Of a stretch of 52,741 nt of DNA, positions 11,331 to 22,408 are shown piece after piece. The translations under genes were made by a program, and so were the position numbers. Under the pieces are notes generated by a model, which was not told the DNA's origin, ran no database searches, and saw nothing but the letters and a program-made list of their open reading frames with translations. The stretch comes from Chara braunii (taxonomy: Eukaryota; Streptophyta; Charophyceae; Charales; Characeae): positions 1,591,821 through 1,644,561 of the forward strand of contig BFEA01000037.1 in the NCBI GenBank assembly GCA_003427395.1. The letters run 5' to 3'. Position 1 is the stretch's first letter. The number at the start of each line of letters is the position of its first letter.

Positions 11331-12906
11331 AGGTAGCACTCCTCCAAAAGGTTGTGTCTATCGAATGGGCTCAGGCGAATTGGAGGAGTTGCGGAGGCAA
11401 ATTGATGACATGATTGGGAAGGGATGGATCAAGCCAAACGAGTCTGAGTTCGGTGCACCGGTCCTGTTTGTCCCAAAGAAAGGAGGCAAACTACGGATGT
11501 GTATTGATGACCGCGGATTGAACCGAATCACAAGAAAGAATGCATATCCTTTGCCACGTATCGATGATTTGCTTGATGTTGCAAGTGGATGCAAGGTCTT
11601 CAGCAAGATCGATCTCAAGTCTGGCTACCACCAGATTGAAGTCGATCCTGCAGACCAGCATAAAACTGCATTGAAAACTCGCGATGGGTTGTAGGAGTTT
11701 ACAGTCATGCCCTTCGGTCTCACGAATGCGCCAGCCACCTTTCAAAGTCTCATGGATAAGGTATTTCGCAATCAGATTAACCGATTTGTTGTTGTATATC
11801 TGAATGACATACTAATCTTCAACAAATCGATGGAGAAGCACATGAGACACCTTGAGGAAGTGATGCAGATCCTCAAGGACGCGCACCTCCATCTCAACTT
11901 GGAGAAATCTTAGTTTGGGAGGGACAGCGTCATCTACCTTGGACATCGGTTGTCTGCTGCAGGCCTAGAGCCCGAGGCAACCAAAGTTGAGGTCATCCGA
12001 AAATGGCCTCAACCTGCGAATGTCTGCGAGTTCCGTTCTTTTCTTGGTCTTGCGTCATACTACCGTAAGTTTGTGCCCAAATTCTCTATCATCGCCCGTC
12101 CGCTGTCTAGACTAACAAGCAAGAATGTGTCCTACACATGGAATGAGGAATGCACGACAGCCTTCGAAGCATTGAAAGAGGCTTTGGTGAGTCATCCGGT
12201 GCTCCGCATTGCAGATCCCAAGCTTACGTTCGTAGTAACTACGGATGCAAGTTTGTATGGGATTGGTGCAGTGCTGCAACAAGATGACGGCGACGGCTTA
12301 CGTCCGCTAGAATTCTACAGCAAACGTATGCCCAGTTACAAGGTAGCTGCCTCCACTTACATGCGAGAACTCTATGCCTTGAGAGAGGCACTAGACCATT
12401 GGAAGCACTACCTCTTGGGTCGCCATTTCAAAGTGTTCTCAGACCACGAGACCTTGAAATGGATTCAGACACAGAACAATCCCTCAACGACACTGACCCG
12501 CTGGCTGCATGAGATTGTTGTGTATGACTTTGAATTTAGACACAAGAAAGGTTGTTACAACCATGTAGCGAATGCTTTGTCTCGCCACCCTGAGTACATG
12601 ACTTGCCTTGTGGGTTCCTATGATCTCCGTAAAAGCCTGAAGGAGGAACTTATTGAGCATACTACCAAGGATCCGGAACTCAGTTCCATCCTTAAGCAGA
12701 TTCGGGCTGACCCTAGCAGTCAGCCTGATTTCCATGAATGTAAGGGCCTTTTCTTCCGACGCTACGGGAAGCATGACCGATTGTGTGTGCCCAACCATGA
12801 GCCGATCATGACCCACTTCTTGGATTTGGCTCATGGTCGGAGTGGACACTTCGGTGTCGAGAAGACATACGGAAATCTGTGCAAAAGTTTGTGTGGCCTG
12901 GAATGA
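11270..12906 (+). pseudogene. Reverse transcriptase and RNase H of element A
   Basis: Typical Ty3 RT blocks are visible: [49 protein letters not shown] and LGLASYYRKFV. The active site at 11797-11808 reads YLND instead of YLDD. That changes the first Asp of the metal-binding pair and would abolish polymerisation. Two in-frame stops (about 11692 and 11911) interrupt the fingers/palm and thumb regions. RNase H follows from about 12,230 with TTDAS, RELYALREALDHW and SDHETL. The frame then runs through the connection to the integrase zinc-binding domain. Length and block order are normal for the family. Confidence 0.88.
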
Positions 12907-14193
12907 AAAGAATGGCACAAAGGTCTGTGGCTGAGTGTGAAGTCTGCCAACACATCAAACCGTCTCGGCAGAAGCCCTATGGGCTGCCGCACCCTCTTCC
13001 TATTCCTGATGGTCTGGGTGAGTCGGTTTCCATTGACTTCACGGACATGGGAAAGAAGAGCAGAAACGGTTATTCACAAGTAATGGTGATCGTCGATCGG
13101 TTTTTCCAAATTTATGAATTTAATCCCATTACCACCTCACGCCCCAACAAACTTTGTGATCGAAGAATTTAACAAGAGGTACATCCTGCATTATGGTCCC
13201 CCGAAGACTCTTGTGAGTGATCAGGATACCAGATTCATAAGTGCAGATTGGAAAGACTTCACCTCCCAGACCTACGACATGAAACTCAAGGTGACGTCTG
13301 GTCGACACCCCGAGGCCAATGGACTGGCTGAGGAAATCAACCAGACCGTGATCCAACTTCTCAGGGCTCTTATCGTGCCTGACCAGAACTCTTGGGATGC
13401 GGAGTTGCCGATTGTGCAGGGGTTGTACAACAACTCCATCCACTCCTCCATCGGGATGACGCCTAACCGGCTGCACCTCGGATGGAAAATTTGCAATCCT
13501 CTATCCTATCTGTTCTCGGAACAGCCACCTAGCCTAACACCTGGCCAGCCAGGCTACAGTGCTAAGTTCGATCGTTTGCTTAAAGTCGTTGTTGCAGTTA
13601 TGGAGAGGCGACGTAGTGCTATGATTAAGCATGCAAACAAAAAGCGCCAGCCTGACCCCTTCACCGTGGGAAGTTATGTCTGGGTCAAGATGTCTGAGTT
13701 TTCTTAAGAGGAAGGCGTATCACGGAAACTTCTTCCTCAGTACTACGGTCCCTGGAAGGAGCTGAACCGAGTAGGTAATAATTCCTTCGGTCCTTCCTAC
13801 ACGAATGATGTGCCTGCTCATCTGCGCACATACCCAGTCTTTCACGCATCAAAGTTATTTCCATATGAGCCACCTGAGGCGTTCAAGTATCGAGAATCGA
13901 TGATTCCCCGCACAATTAATGGCGGCCACGAGGTTGATAGAATCATCGAGCACAGTGGAAAAGGGAGAAATAGACAGTATAAAGTACATTTTTTGTACCA
14001 TCCACTGAATGACTTCTACTGGATTGCTAAGAAGGACTTACTGCAGAGTGCACCTCGCGTCGTTAACGCCTATGAACAATTGATAAACTCTGACCAGCAA
14101 CCAAAATTCACTGCTACCCTAACTCCTACGGAACACACCCGATCTCTTTTTGCTATCTACGCCTACGATGCATTATGCAAGGACTCTGATTGA
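12811..14193 (+). pseudogene. Integrase with chromodomain of element A
   Basis: The HHCC zinc-binding region spans a frameshift near 12,890: the His pair lies before it, and CEVCQ follows near 12,940. The core then shows IDFTD, VSDQDTRF and PEANGLAEEIN, so the D, D and E catalytic positions remain. One further frameshift occurs near 13,120. After a stop at about 13,706 the C-terminal domain continues in another frame (HASKLFPYEPPE). A chromodomain follows at about 13930-14079 (EVDRIIEHSG ... YHPLNDFYWIAKKDL). In chromoviruses this module directs integration toward particular chromatin. Stop at 14191-14193. Confidence 0.88.
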
Positions 14194-14222
14194 GTTACTC
14201 GCTCGAAGGGACCTCGCTCTTC

Positions 14223-14234
14223 AGGGGGGGGAAG
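14223..14234 (+). promoter_or_regulatory. Polypurine tract of element A
   Basis: AGGGGGGGGAAG directly precedes the 3' LTR start TGTAATG. It is the plus-strand priming site. Confidence 0.85.
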
Positions 14235-15609
14235 TGTAATGACCCGTCAAAACACAGACTGAGAACACTGGTGATTTCTGAAGTTCTGCCGATGGAATGG
14301 ATGCCTTGCTGAGATTCCCGCATTCTGCTGTGCTTTCTAAGTCTGTCTGTGTGTGCGTATTTGTGACCTGCGTGCCTATCTGGGTGCTTGTCGGTATGAG
14401 TGTGTGTGTGACCCGCAAGGGTACTTGCTTGTTTGGCAGGCCCATAGGGCCGGTACTCACCTGTGGCCGTGGCATTGAGGGTTGTAGCAGGGAAAAACAC
14501 TCAAGTGGCGAAGATAGCGGCCTCGCGGCCCTTGGGGTAGCGGAAAAACACTCAAGTGGGTCGGTAGGCCGATACTGCACCCCACTGCAGTTAGCGTGAG
14601 GGGGTACTAGAGGCCGAGCTGAAGAAGACAAAGTCGGCATTTTTAAAGTCCAGTAGTGGTAGGGTAGGTCTAGGCCCGTACCAGTCCAACCAGTCTAAGT
14701 CTAGAGCCTGTACGGGCAATATCAGGGTCTGCAATGATGTTTCCCTCCGAAACAGAGGAAGTACCGGTTGCTTGGGGAGGCCGAGCGGCCTGGAAGTCAC
14801 CGCCCAGGAGGCAAGTAGGCCGCTATATCAAGAGGCCGGGCGGAGAGCCCAACCTCATTCTTCAGTGTGCAAGTTTGGCGACACGCTGCTGGAGCGCTGG
14901 CTGGAGTAGCGCTGGGTACTACAGCGCTACTGGGAGGAAGAAGTCGGGAGCTTCCACCTTGGCTATGGTGGAGCTCTACCGGTAGGAGGAGGAGGGAGAA
15001 GGGGACCAAGGAGGAGAGTGGTAGGGTATTTACCTGGCTATGGCAGACACCATCTTCATCACCTTGCTAGGCGCTGCATCTGGAAGGCCCAGTGGGGGTA
15101 GCGCCGCATCAAAGAAGCTCGGGGCAGAGTCAGGCATGGCGGTTGAGTGGGCAGCGGCATAGCTGCTTGGTGATGACCTTGAAGTGGGGCAGCAGCATAG
15201 CTGCTTTGGGTTGTCCTTTGCACAGGAGGCTGAAGCCTCAGTAGTCCTCCATAGCCTCGGCCTGTATGTAGAGCAAGAGGAAGGGTTGCCATGGCTATGG
15301 TGGACCTCATGTTATGCCTGCAGTAGAAGTGGGATTCGGACATTGATTCTGGTTCAGTCATTCAACATTATTATTGTCATTTCTTGTTTGAATAAGAGGG
15401 GAGGAGATAAGGAGGAAGGGATTGGTTGGCGAAGAAGAAGAGCCTTGACATTGGTCTATGTTGGAGTACATCATCATCTTCTTCTTTCTCACTTCTTTTT
15501 CTTCTTCTTTCCCTCTCTTTCCTCTCAAGTTCATTCATTTCTTCTTGCAATTGGATGGCATTGTACTTTCAAACGAATGTATACTTCGGAATTGGCCAGG
15601 ATCGTAACA
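14235..15609 (+). repeat. 3' LTR of element A
   Basis: 1,375 bp. It keeps the 460-bp block (14343-14802) missing from the 5' LTR, including a repeated AAAAACACTCAAGTGG word near 14495 and 14545. It ends ATCGTAACA and is followed by CTTA. Confidence 0.9.
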
Positions 15610-15613
15610 CTTA

Positions 15614-16969
15614 TTTAAAGATCCCTACCACCCTGACCTTACCTTTATCTCTTGGACCGTCTCAAGGGAAACCTTCCTCACCCCCACAATCCAGACACAT
15701 GTCTCCTCCCTCAACACCCAAGTCAACAGTCTCCCCACATCCCTCAGCTCCCTTTGACATGCAGCGGCCCAAGTTGACTCCTCCACCTATGTTCTCTGGG
15801 GAGGATCCTAAGGTGGATGTCTCTGATTGGGTAACCGCACAACGAACCTACCTGAGTGGGTTCAAGTGTGAAGAGGATGTGAAGGTGAGTGTCATCCTTG
15901 CTCGCCTGGAGAGGATTGCATTGAAATTGTGCACCTCTGGTAAGCAAGGTATGGAAATGTCTGACTGGGCGCAGAGGTTGGGGGTGGCTGGTTTTCTGCA
16001 GGCACTGCAAGACCGGTTTGCAGACAAGGAGCAGGCTAGGAAAGCAGCAGATAAAATTTTGCGCCTGGGCCAGAGAAAATTAGATGGCTCCTTGTCCAAA
16101 CTATACTCCACCTTCGAGAGTCTTACATCGACTCCTGGGTTGGAGATGAGTGAGGAGGATCTGCTCATTCATTTCCTAAGGGCAGCGCCTGAGCAATACC
16201 AGCTTGCATTGTTCTCCCAGGGCCACAAGGACTGGCGGTCCTTTGGCACAACAGCCCCGGACTTGGAATCCAAACTCCATGTTTAGGAAGCACCTTCTGA
16301 AGGAAGGAAGGGACCCTCCTCAAAGGGGCGAAGGAGGAAGGGTGCCCTGTTTGCTGCTGCAGCTTCAGGTTCAGATAGTGATATAGCATCCCAGGGTGGG
16401 ACTCCTCCACCTGGGAGTGCCTCGTCATCTGCTGCAGATTCTGCTGTTCTTGCCCTAGCTAATGCTTTGATGTGTCTGACTAAGGGCAAGGCCCCAGCCC
16501 AGAAAGCACCAACCAGCAGCAAGGGGAAAGGTAGGGACGTGCCTCTTGCCCTAGTGCCCAAAGAGTACCACTACCACATGACGTTTGTTGGCCAGCTGAC
16601 CCCCTTGATCCTTCCACCTTCCCCTGGCATGCACTTAGGATCCAAGAGGGGGTCTGGGGGAAGAGAAAGGACAAGGGTGGCTGCCTGAGGTGCAAGGGGG
16701 ACCACTTCTTAAAGGACTGTCCCAACATGCCTCGCAAGTCCACACAGAGAGAGGTGGAAGCAGCAACTCCTTCCACCAGTGCTGATTCACGTTCTGATGA
16801 AGGTGAGTCTTCACATTCTCTCGCTGGTTATTCTGTCTTTGGAGTTGCATCATCAGGGTCTTTCACTTTTGAAGACTCTGAGTTGGACGAGACATGGGAG
16901 GAGGAGGATGCTCAGTGCCTAGCTGATCTCTTCGTGTCCTTGCAGGAGAAGAAAAGGCACAGGTCATAA
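15614..16969 (+). pseudogene. gag of element B, 3' part (capsid-like region and zinc knuckle)
   Basis: The frame continues from 6839 once element A is excluded. A Pro/Ser-rich linker is followed by a capsid-like region (TPPPMFSGEDPKVDVSDW; FLQALQDRFADKEQARKA; SEEDLLIHFLRAAPEQY). A TAG at 16284-16286 stops it, and the same frame then goes on through a basic and Ser/Ala-rich region. The zinc knuckle at 16682-16720 reads CLRCKGDHFLKDC. That is CX2CX3HX4C, one residue shorter than the usual CX4H spacing. An acidic tail ends at about 16,969. Confidence 0.82.
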
Positions 16970-17465
16970 CTCATTCTGCTTCAACCCTCTATCTCGGGAG
17001 CCAAGATCAAAGGGCTCTTAGACTGTGGAGCTACTCGCAACTTCATATCTCCCAAGGCAATCAGCAAGCTGCACCTGGATCAGAGATTAGTGAAATTGCG
17101 ACAGCCTATAGAGGTTCGGCGACTCTTCCACAGTCAGGATCACTACTGCTGTCAAGGGCCTACCTGTGACCTTTGACAAGTAGGGGGAAATGAGTCATCG
17201 CCTGAATTTCTATGTGTTCCCTAATGTTCCCTTTGACCTTGTGTTCTCTATGCAGTGGCTTGGTGCCACCAATCCTAGGATCGACTGGCGGATTCCTAGG
17301 GTTGAGCTACCTGATCGCAATGGGGTCTATCATCCTTGCTTACTTGAGGATGAGTATCATCCGACCAGCAGTTGTTATTGCATGAGTGCTCACAAGTTTA
17401 TGCGATTTTCATGCCAGATTGACCACACCCGTCTGTTCGTGGCTTATGTCAAACATGATGTGTAG
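16970..17465 (+). pseudogene. Protease region of element B
   Basis: The retropepsin motif DCGAT followed by RNFISPKA starts at 17031. As in element A, Cys takes the place of the usual Ser/Thr. The frame breaks near 17,110-17,190 and resumes at 17190 with a segment (NVPFDLVFSMQWL, then NPRIDWR) that matches the end of Ty3-type protease domains and the linker to RT. It ends in a stop at 17463-17465. Confidence 0.75.
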
Positions 17466-17519
17466 ACTGCTCCCTGTCCCTCTCAGATTCAGCAGGTTGT
17501 TGACCGATTCTCAGATCTT

Positions 17520-18660
17520 ATGGAGGAGCCTATTGGACTTGTCCATAGGCAGACCAAACATAAGATTGAGATCCTGCCTGGTTCGGTCCCTCCCAAGGGC
17601 CGAGTCTACAAGATGTCACCTGCTGAACTTGATGAGCTCAGGAAACAGTTGGAGACCCTGACCAGCAAGGGCTGGATCACACCCATCACATCTGAGTTTG
17701 GGGCACCAGTCCTCTTTGTTCCAAAGGTGAATGGTGAGTTCAGGATGTGCGTGGACTAAGAGGTCTCAATAAAATCGCGAGGAAGTCCACAAAGCCTCTT
17801 CCTTGCATTGATGATCTGTTGGACATGGTGCAGGGGTGTACCATTTTTAGCAAGATCGATCTCAAATCTGGGTATCACCAGATTGAGATGGCTGAAGGCG
17901 ATGTCCACAAGACAGCCTTCAAGACCAGGTATGGCACTTATGAGTACCTAGTCATGCCCTTCGGTCTTTGCAATGCCCCAGGCACCTTCCAGATAGAGAT
18001 GCATCGCATACTCAGGCCGTACTTGGACAGATTTGTAGTTGTCTACTTGGATGATATCCCGGTATTCAGTCGATCTGCCCAGGAGCATGCACAACATCTG
18101 GCTCTGGTCCTCCAGGCCTTACGTGATAACCAGTATAAGATCAACAATGAGAAATCCTCTTTGGGGGTTCACTCTGTGATCTATCTGGGTCATGTCATTT
18201 CTAGAGAGGGGTTGGCTCCTGAAGCAACGAAAGTTGCTGCAGTTTAGGACTGGCCGCGACCTACTAACATTCGCGACGTCTGGTTATTCTTGGGGCTTGC
18301 ATCTTGTTATAAGAAGTTCATCCATAACTTCTCTTCTATCACAGCTCCCTTGATTGATCTCACAAAGAAAGACACTTCCTTCCTGTGGATATCAGAATGT
18401 CAGGAGGCTTTCACACGTCTCAAGGAGGCCTTGATTCGTGCCCCTGTTTTGAAGTGGCAGGCACTTCAAGATCTTCTCAGATCACTCCACCCTGCAGTGG
18501 ATGAAGTCCCAGGGAGAGTTGAATGACAAGCTTACTCGCTACATTTAGTTCATCGACATGTTTGACTTGGAACTGAAGCACAAGAAGGGCTGCTACAATA
18601 GAGTAGTAGATGCCCTTTCTCGTAGGCCTGACGCTCTCTTTCTGATCTCCTTTACTCACT
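17520..18660 (+). pseudogene. Reverse transcriptase and deleted RNase H of element B
   Basis: RT blocks present: [60 protein letters not shown], and an intact YLDD at 18044-18055. A single-base deletion near 17,757 shifts the frame, and a TAG follows at about 18,245. Near 18,456 the text jumps from the start of the RNase H region (EALIRAPVLK) to RHFKIFSDHSTLQW. Compared with element A, about 70 residues that include the TDAS active-site block are missing. The end of the domain (HKKGCYNRVVDALSRR) remains. RT could look catalytic, but the gene as a whole is dead. Confidence 0.87.
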
Positions 18661-18841
18661 CATTTGGAAAGAGGACTCGACAGACCATTGCCCGGTTGCT
18701 GCCCCAGGATGCGGTTTTTGGGCTTATAGTGAGGAACCTCCAGGATGATCCTGCATCTGAACCAGGATATACTCTGGTTTCGTACCTGTTGTATACTTGC
18801 AGCAGAGGCGAGGAACGCCTGGGATTCCCCAGGACCGCAAG

Positions 18842-20153
18842 CTGAGAACACTTCTGATGTCAGAGTGTCATGATGCTCGTGGTCACTCTGGAGCCCTCAA
18901 ATCGTATGCAGCCCTGTCGCAACGCTTTTTTTGGAAGGAGATGAGGAGTGGCATGCTACACTATGTGGAAACCTGTGAGTTATGCCAAAGGAACAAGGTA
19001 GTACGACGACCTCCCCTTGGCTTACTCAAACCACTACCCATCCCTGAAGCACCTACACAGTCAGTGTCTATTGACTTTACTGACTTGGGTAGGACCACAA
19101 CTCGTGGTATGCGCGGGTTATGGTATGCGTGGATCGGTTCTCCAAATATGCAGAGTTCATCCCCTTACCAACCGAGGCTCGCGTTCCGACCGTTCAGGCG
19201 GTATTTGCTGACAGGTGGGTTACACATCATGGACCACCCACCTCTATAGTCAGTGACTGAGATCCCAAGTTTTGCAACAATGAATGGCAACCCTTACCTC
19301 CATTCTCGCCTGGATATGACATCCGGTCGTCATCCTGAAGCCAATGGTCAGGTTGAAGTGATGACCAGATTCTATTTCAGCTGCTGCGTCTTGTGATCAG
19401 TCTAGATCAGTAGGACTGGGATCTTCATTTGGGTCGTGCACAACTTGTGTATAACACTTATGTACACTCCTCTACAGGCTTTACACCCTATCGGTTGCAC
19501 TAGGGTCATGAGCCATAGCAGCCTCTCGATGACATCATCGATAAGGCTACCCCTACGTTGACACTTGGGACTGCAGAGTTCACCAGGCGTTATCGTATGG
19601 ACAAAGAGCGCGCCCGTGCTAACCTGCTGAAAGCCCAAAAGGCTATGATTCAGCAGGCAAATAAGCATAGACATCCTTCGACTATTCGCACAGGTGACTG
19701 GGTGTGGGTACTCAGTTTTGAGTCGTCACGAGAGGAGGACATTTCACCTAAGCTGCTGCCAGAATACATGGGTCCATGGCAGGTCTTAGATACAGTGCGA
19801 GCTGATCCGTTTGGACCATCCTATACAGGGGATGTCCCTCTGCATCTACAAACCTACCCCGTCTTTCATGCATCTAAGCTGTTACCATTTACATCAGTTG
19901 ATGCATTCCCAGACAGGCCTCCTCAGTTTGGACCTCCAATCCTTGACAAGGGATATGACGTGGAGTCCATTGAGGATGAGTCAGGTACATGACCAGATAA
20001 GGAATACCTTGTGAAGTTTTGTTACCAGCCACACACTGAAGATCGCTGGTTTACTCGCAAGGAGCTTCTGAAGACCACAAAGTTTGTTGTCCTCAGATAC
20101 GAGGCAGCACAGAAGGGAGAACCCATTCGACGCTCTGCACGCCTACGCCCCTA
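18842..20153 (+). pseudogene. Integrase with chromodomain-like C-terminus of element B
   Basis: The HHCC motif is present (ECHDARGHSG ... CELCQRNK), followed by SIDFTDLG. The core then shifts frame near 19,110 and is scrambled to about 19,330, where SGRHPEANGQVE preserves the Glu region. Stops occur around 19,245-19,505. From 19558 the C-terminal domain is open (RTGDWVWV, LPEYMGPWQVLD, VFHASKLLPF). After a TGA at 19990-19992 a chromodomain-like segment follows (KEYLVKFCYQPHTEDRWFTRKELL). Confidence 0.82.
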
Positions 20154-20172
20154 GCTCGGAGGTCCTCGCTCC

Positions 20173-20187
20173 GAGGGAGGGTAGGTC
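20173..20187 (+). promoter_or_regulatory. Polypurine tract of element B
   Basis: GAGGGAGGGTAGGTC immediately precedes the 3' LTR start TGCAATGAC. Confidence 0.65.
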
Positions 20188-21329
20188 TGCAATGACTTGC
20201 TGGTTTCTGGTCGCCTGTAGCCTCTCTCTTGTCGAGGTTGTACCAATTTTAGGTCAGATTCATAATTTTGTGACGCTGAGGGCTAACCGAGAGACCTGGC
20301 TGTATGGAAATCCGGTAGGGACATATCTGCAAAATTGTGAAAATATAGGTCCGTACTAACTGGAGTTCCTTCAGCTACCCTAACTGCGAATAGCAGGCCC
20401 GGGCTACCCCTAGGATAGACAGGTCCTAAGGGCCCAAGCTGATAGACGGTCCTATAGCCTATAACCGGGTAGGGAGTGGCCCTAGAGGCCGAAACAGAAA
20501 ACAGTACCGGTCTTGTCAGTCGGTCCGGTCTAGGTCGAGTCTAGGCTAGTTTAGACTATAGATAGGATGGGCACATCGGTTCAGGGCTTTTGGCAGTTGG
20601 TACCGAGTACATCGCTGTTGTGCTACGCGTGAACCGGGAGTGGGGACGGCTCAACATGGAAGGAGACAAACATAGCCAGACCTTCGGAGCGCCGGCCATA
20701 GTTGGGACCTGCGCTGTACTCTGTCAGCACGTCGGGCTGTACAGAGGTCTAGGCTATTCGAGTTCTGCTGGAGGCGGGAGAAGTTGGTGCCTTGCTGGAT
20801 CCTCCTCCGGAGTGGGGTTCCAAGGTTGTGGCGCTGCAGCCAGAGTTGCAACATCTTCCTCAGAGGTCATCTTGTCAGGAGTGGTGGCGCTGCTGCAGAC
20901 TTCCACCCGGGAAGTCTTCCGACACTTCGTCATCATCAGACATTGTGGTGCTGGTCTTCTTCTTCATCCCCTGATTGGCGCTTGGCCTTAGAGGCCTGTT
21001 TCAGAGTGGCGCTGTCCTCAGGAGGCAGTACTTGGGTGGCGCTTGATGTTTCAGGGGCTCAGGGGTGTTACGAGTGGTTACTCGAGGTTGGGGAGTGAAG
21101 CATTGCTCACTGTTGAGCAGCGCACTGTAGTTCTAAGGTTATTCTGACAATTCGAGACTCTGAGTGTAACAAACAGTGTGATACTGGGTTTGGACTATCA
21201 TTGTTTCATTGTTTTCTGGATGTGGATACTCCTATCCTCTCCCCTTCCTTCTGTGTATGTATGGGCATACCTGGGAGTCTATGTGAGTGAGTGTTGGTCC
21301 TCAAACAACAGACAACCAGAATCATAACA
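20188..21329 (+). repeat. 3' LTR of element B
   Basis: 1,142 bp. It matches the 5' LTR over its length except for a deletion of about 120 bp at GGATGTG|GATACTCC. It is followed by CAGG (21330-21333). Only about 106 bp of unoccupied DNA then separates B from the target duplication of element C. Confidence 0.9.
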
Positions 21330-21444
21330 CAGGAGTACACAAAATTTATAGCAAAACCCTTTTCCTCGGGACAACCGTTCCACCTCTAATCCACCGTCCT
21401 GCTTGTTCCCATCCAAGACTCGAAAGTCAACCTTCACCCTTGGC

Positions 21445-22392
21445 TGAAACGGTTTTCACCTATTGCAGTAGCAAATGCAGTACCCAGTTCTTGATCCCTA
21501 GACCTCCCCTTCACCCATGCACGGCACTCGTTGACCCGTTTGTGTTTGAACCTGCGACTTGTGTTCTGAAAGTCGTATGTTCAGCTGTTCTATATAGTGC
21601 GGTCGTCGGGTCTTGAACCGTAGATCTGAGTTTTAGAGGTCTTAGTAGTAGCATAGGCCGTAGCTGCTACAGTTCCGAAAGGTCAAGTCAACGACCTTCT
21701 AGAAGTTGTAGGTTGACCCTTCGTAAGTCCTAGGAGTTGGTTCGCGTCTGAGTCAGCAGAGGGCAGTCCTAGCACAGTTAGCAAAGTGCAGTCCCGGTCC
21801 TACCTATCCTAGTCAGTGGTTCCCAGTCCCAGGTCGCACTTTGTCAAGTCATATCCTGTGGGACTGTGCATACCCCGGGTCCAGGGTCCAAGGGCAGACC
21901 AACGACGATCCGAAGTATAAATAAAGAGGCAGCGTCAAGCCATTCATTCATTCTGCCTGTGAGCCGTGCGGAACCGCTGTCTGAGCGTCTTGTGCTACAG
22001 AGGTCTGCAGGTGCCCAAAGAGGAAGAGGGCTAAGACGAGGAAGACTCGGCCATAGCCGCCAGTTAGTGGTAGGAGTTAGAAGACAGCCATAGTTGCCAG
22101 TTAGGAGGGTAGTGCGCGTGTGTGCAAAGTGTGTGTGTGGGGGGGGGGGGAACATCAAGGGTGATCCGTGAGTGAGTCAGTGTGTGTGCGAACAAGTTGC
22201 TGGAGGATACAGTTGATCGGGTGGGAATCTTTGTCTGGCGCTTTGCACCATAGCCGTTCAGGACAAGTTTGAATCTGAACTGTGTTTCTGGCCACGTGTT
22301 ATCTCTAAGCTTTGTGTGGGCGCTGTCGCGCCAGTGTGAACGTCATCTGTTCACATGCATGCTGAGTGTTGAAGAAGACAAGTCTGATTGCA
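21445..22392 (+). repeat. 5' LTR of element C
   Basis: 948 bp. A TATA box lies at 21916-21923, followed by the AAGAGGCAGC and CATTCATTCATTC blocks. A G-rich/TG tract (about 22130-22150) stands where the 3' LTR has a long TG microsatellite. GCCATAGC-type words occur at about 22,050 and 22,090. Confidence 0.9.
21916..21923 (+). promoter_or_regulatory. Probable TATA box in the 5' LTR of element C
   Basis: TATAAATA in a block conserved with the 3' LTR (31257-31264), the LTR of D (TATAAATC, 35834-35841) and the minus-strand LTR (3126-3133). Transcription would start a few tens of bases downstream. Confidence 0.7.
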
Positions 22393-22393
22393 C

Positions 22394-22408
22394 TGGTATC
22401 AGAGCAGG
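22394..22408 (+). promoter_or_regulatory. Primer-binding site of element C (initiator Met-tRNA)
   Basis: TGGTATCAGAGCAGG lies one base after the LTR end. Confidence 0.85.

Larger units (their letters stand above)
6840..15609 (+). mobile_element. Element A: complete Ty3/gypsy chromovirus nested in element B
   Basis: LTRs at 6840-7754 and 14235-15609 both start TGTAATGACCCG and end ATCGTAACA. They are flanked by CTTA at 6836-6839 and 15610-15613 (5 bp, ACTTA, if the final A is counted in the duplication). The order inside is Met-tRNA primer site, leader, gag, zinc knuckle, protease, RT, RNase H, integrase, chromodomain and purine tract. It is 8,770 bp long. Frameshifts, in-frame stops and a changed RT active site make it inactive. 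Confidence 0.95.
3963..21329 (+). mobile_element. Element B: Ty3/gypsy chromovirus, interrupted by element A
   Basis: LTRs at 3963-5225 and 20188-21329 both start TGCAATGACTTGCTGG and end ATCATAACA. They are flanked by CAGG on each side (5 bp, ACAGG, if the final A belongs to the duplication). The interior holds a primer site, gag, protease, RT, a deleted RNase H, integrase, a chromodomain and a purine tract. Element A (6840-15609) sits inside gag. Subtracting A leaves about 8.6 kb of B. Many frameshifts and stops show that B is dead. Confidence 0.93.
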
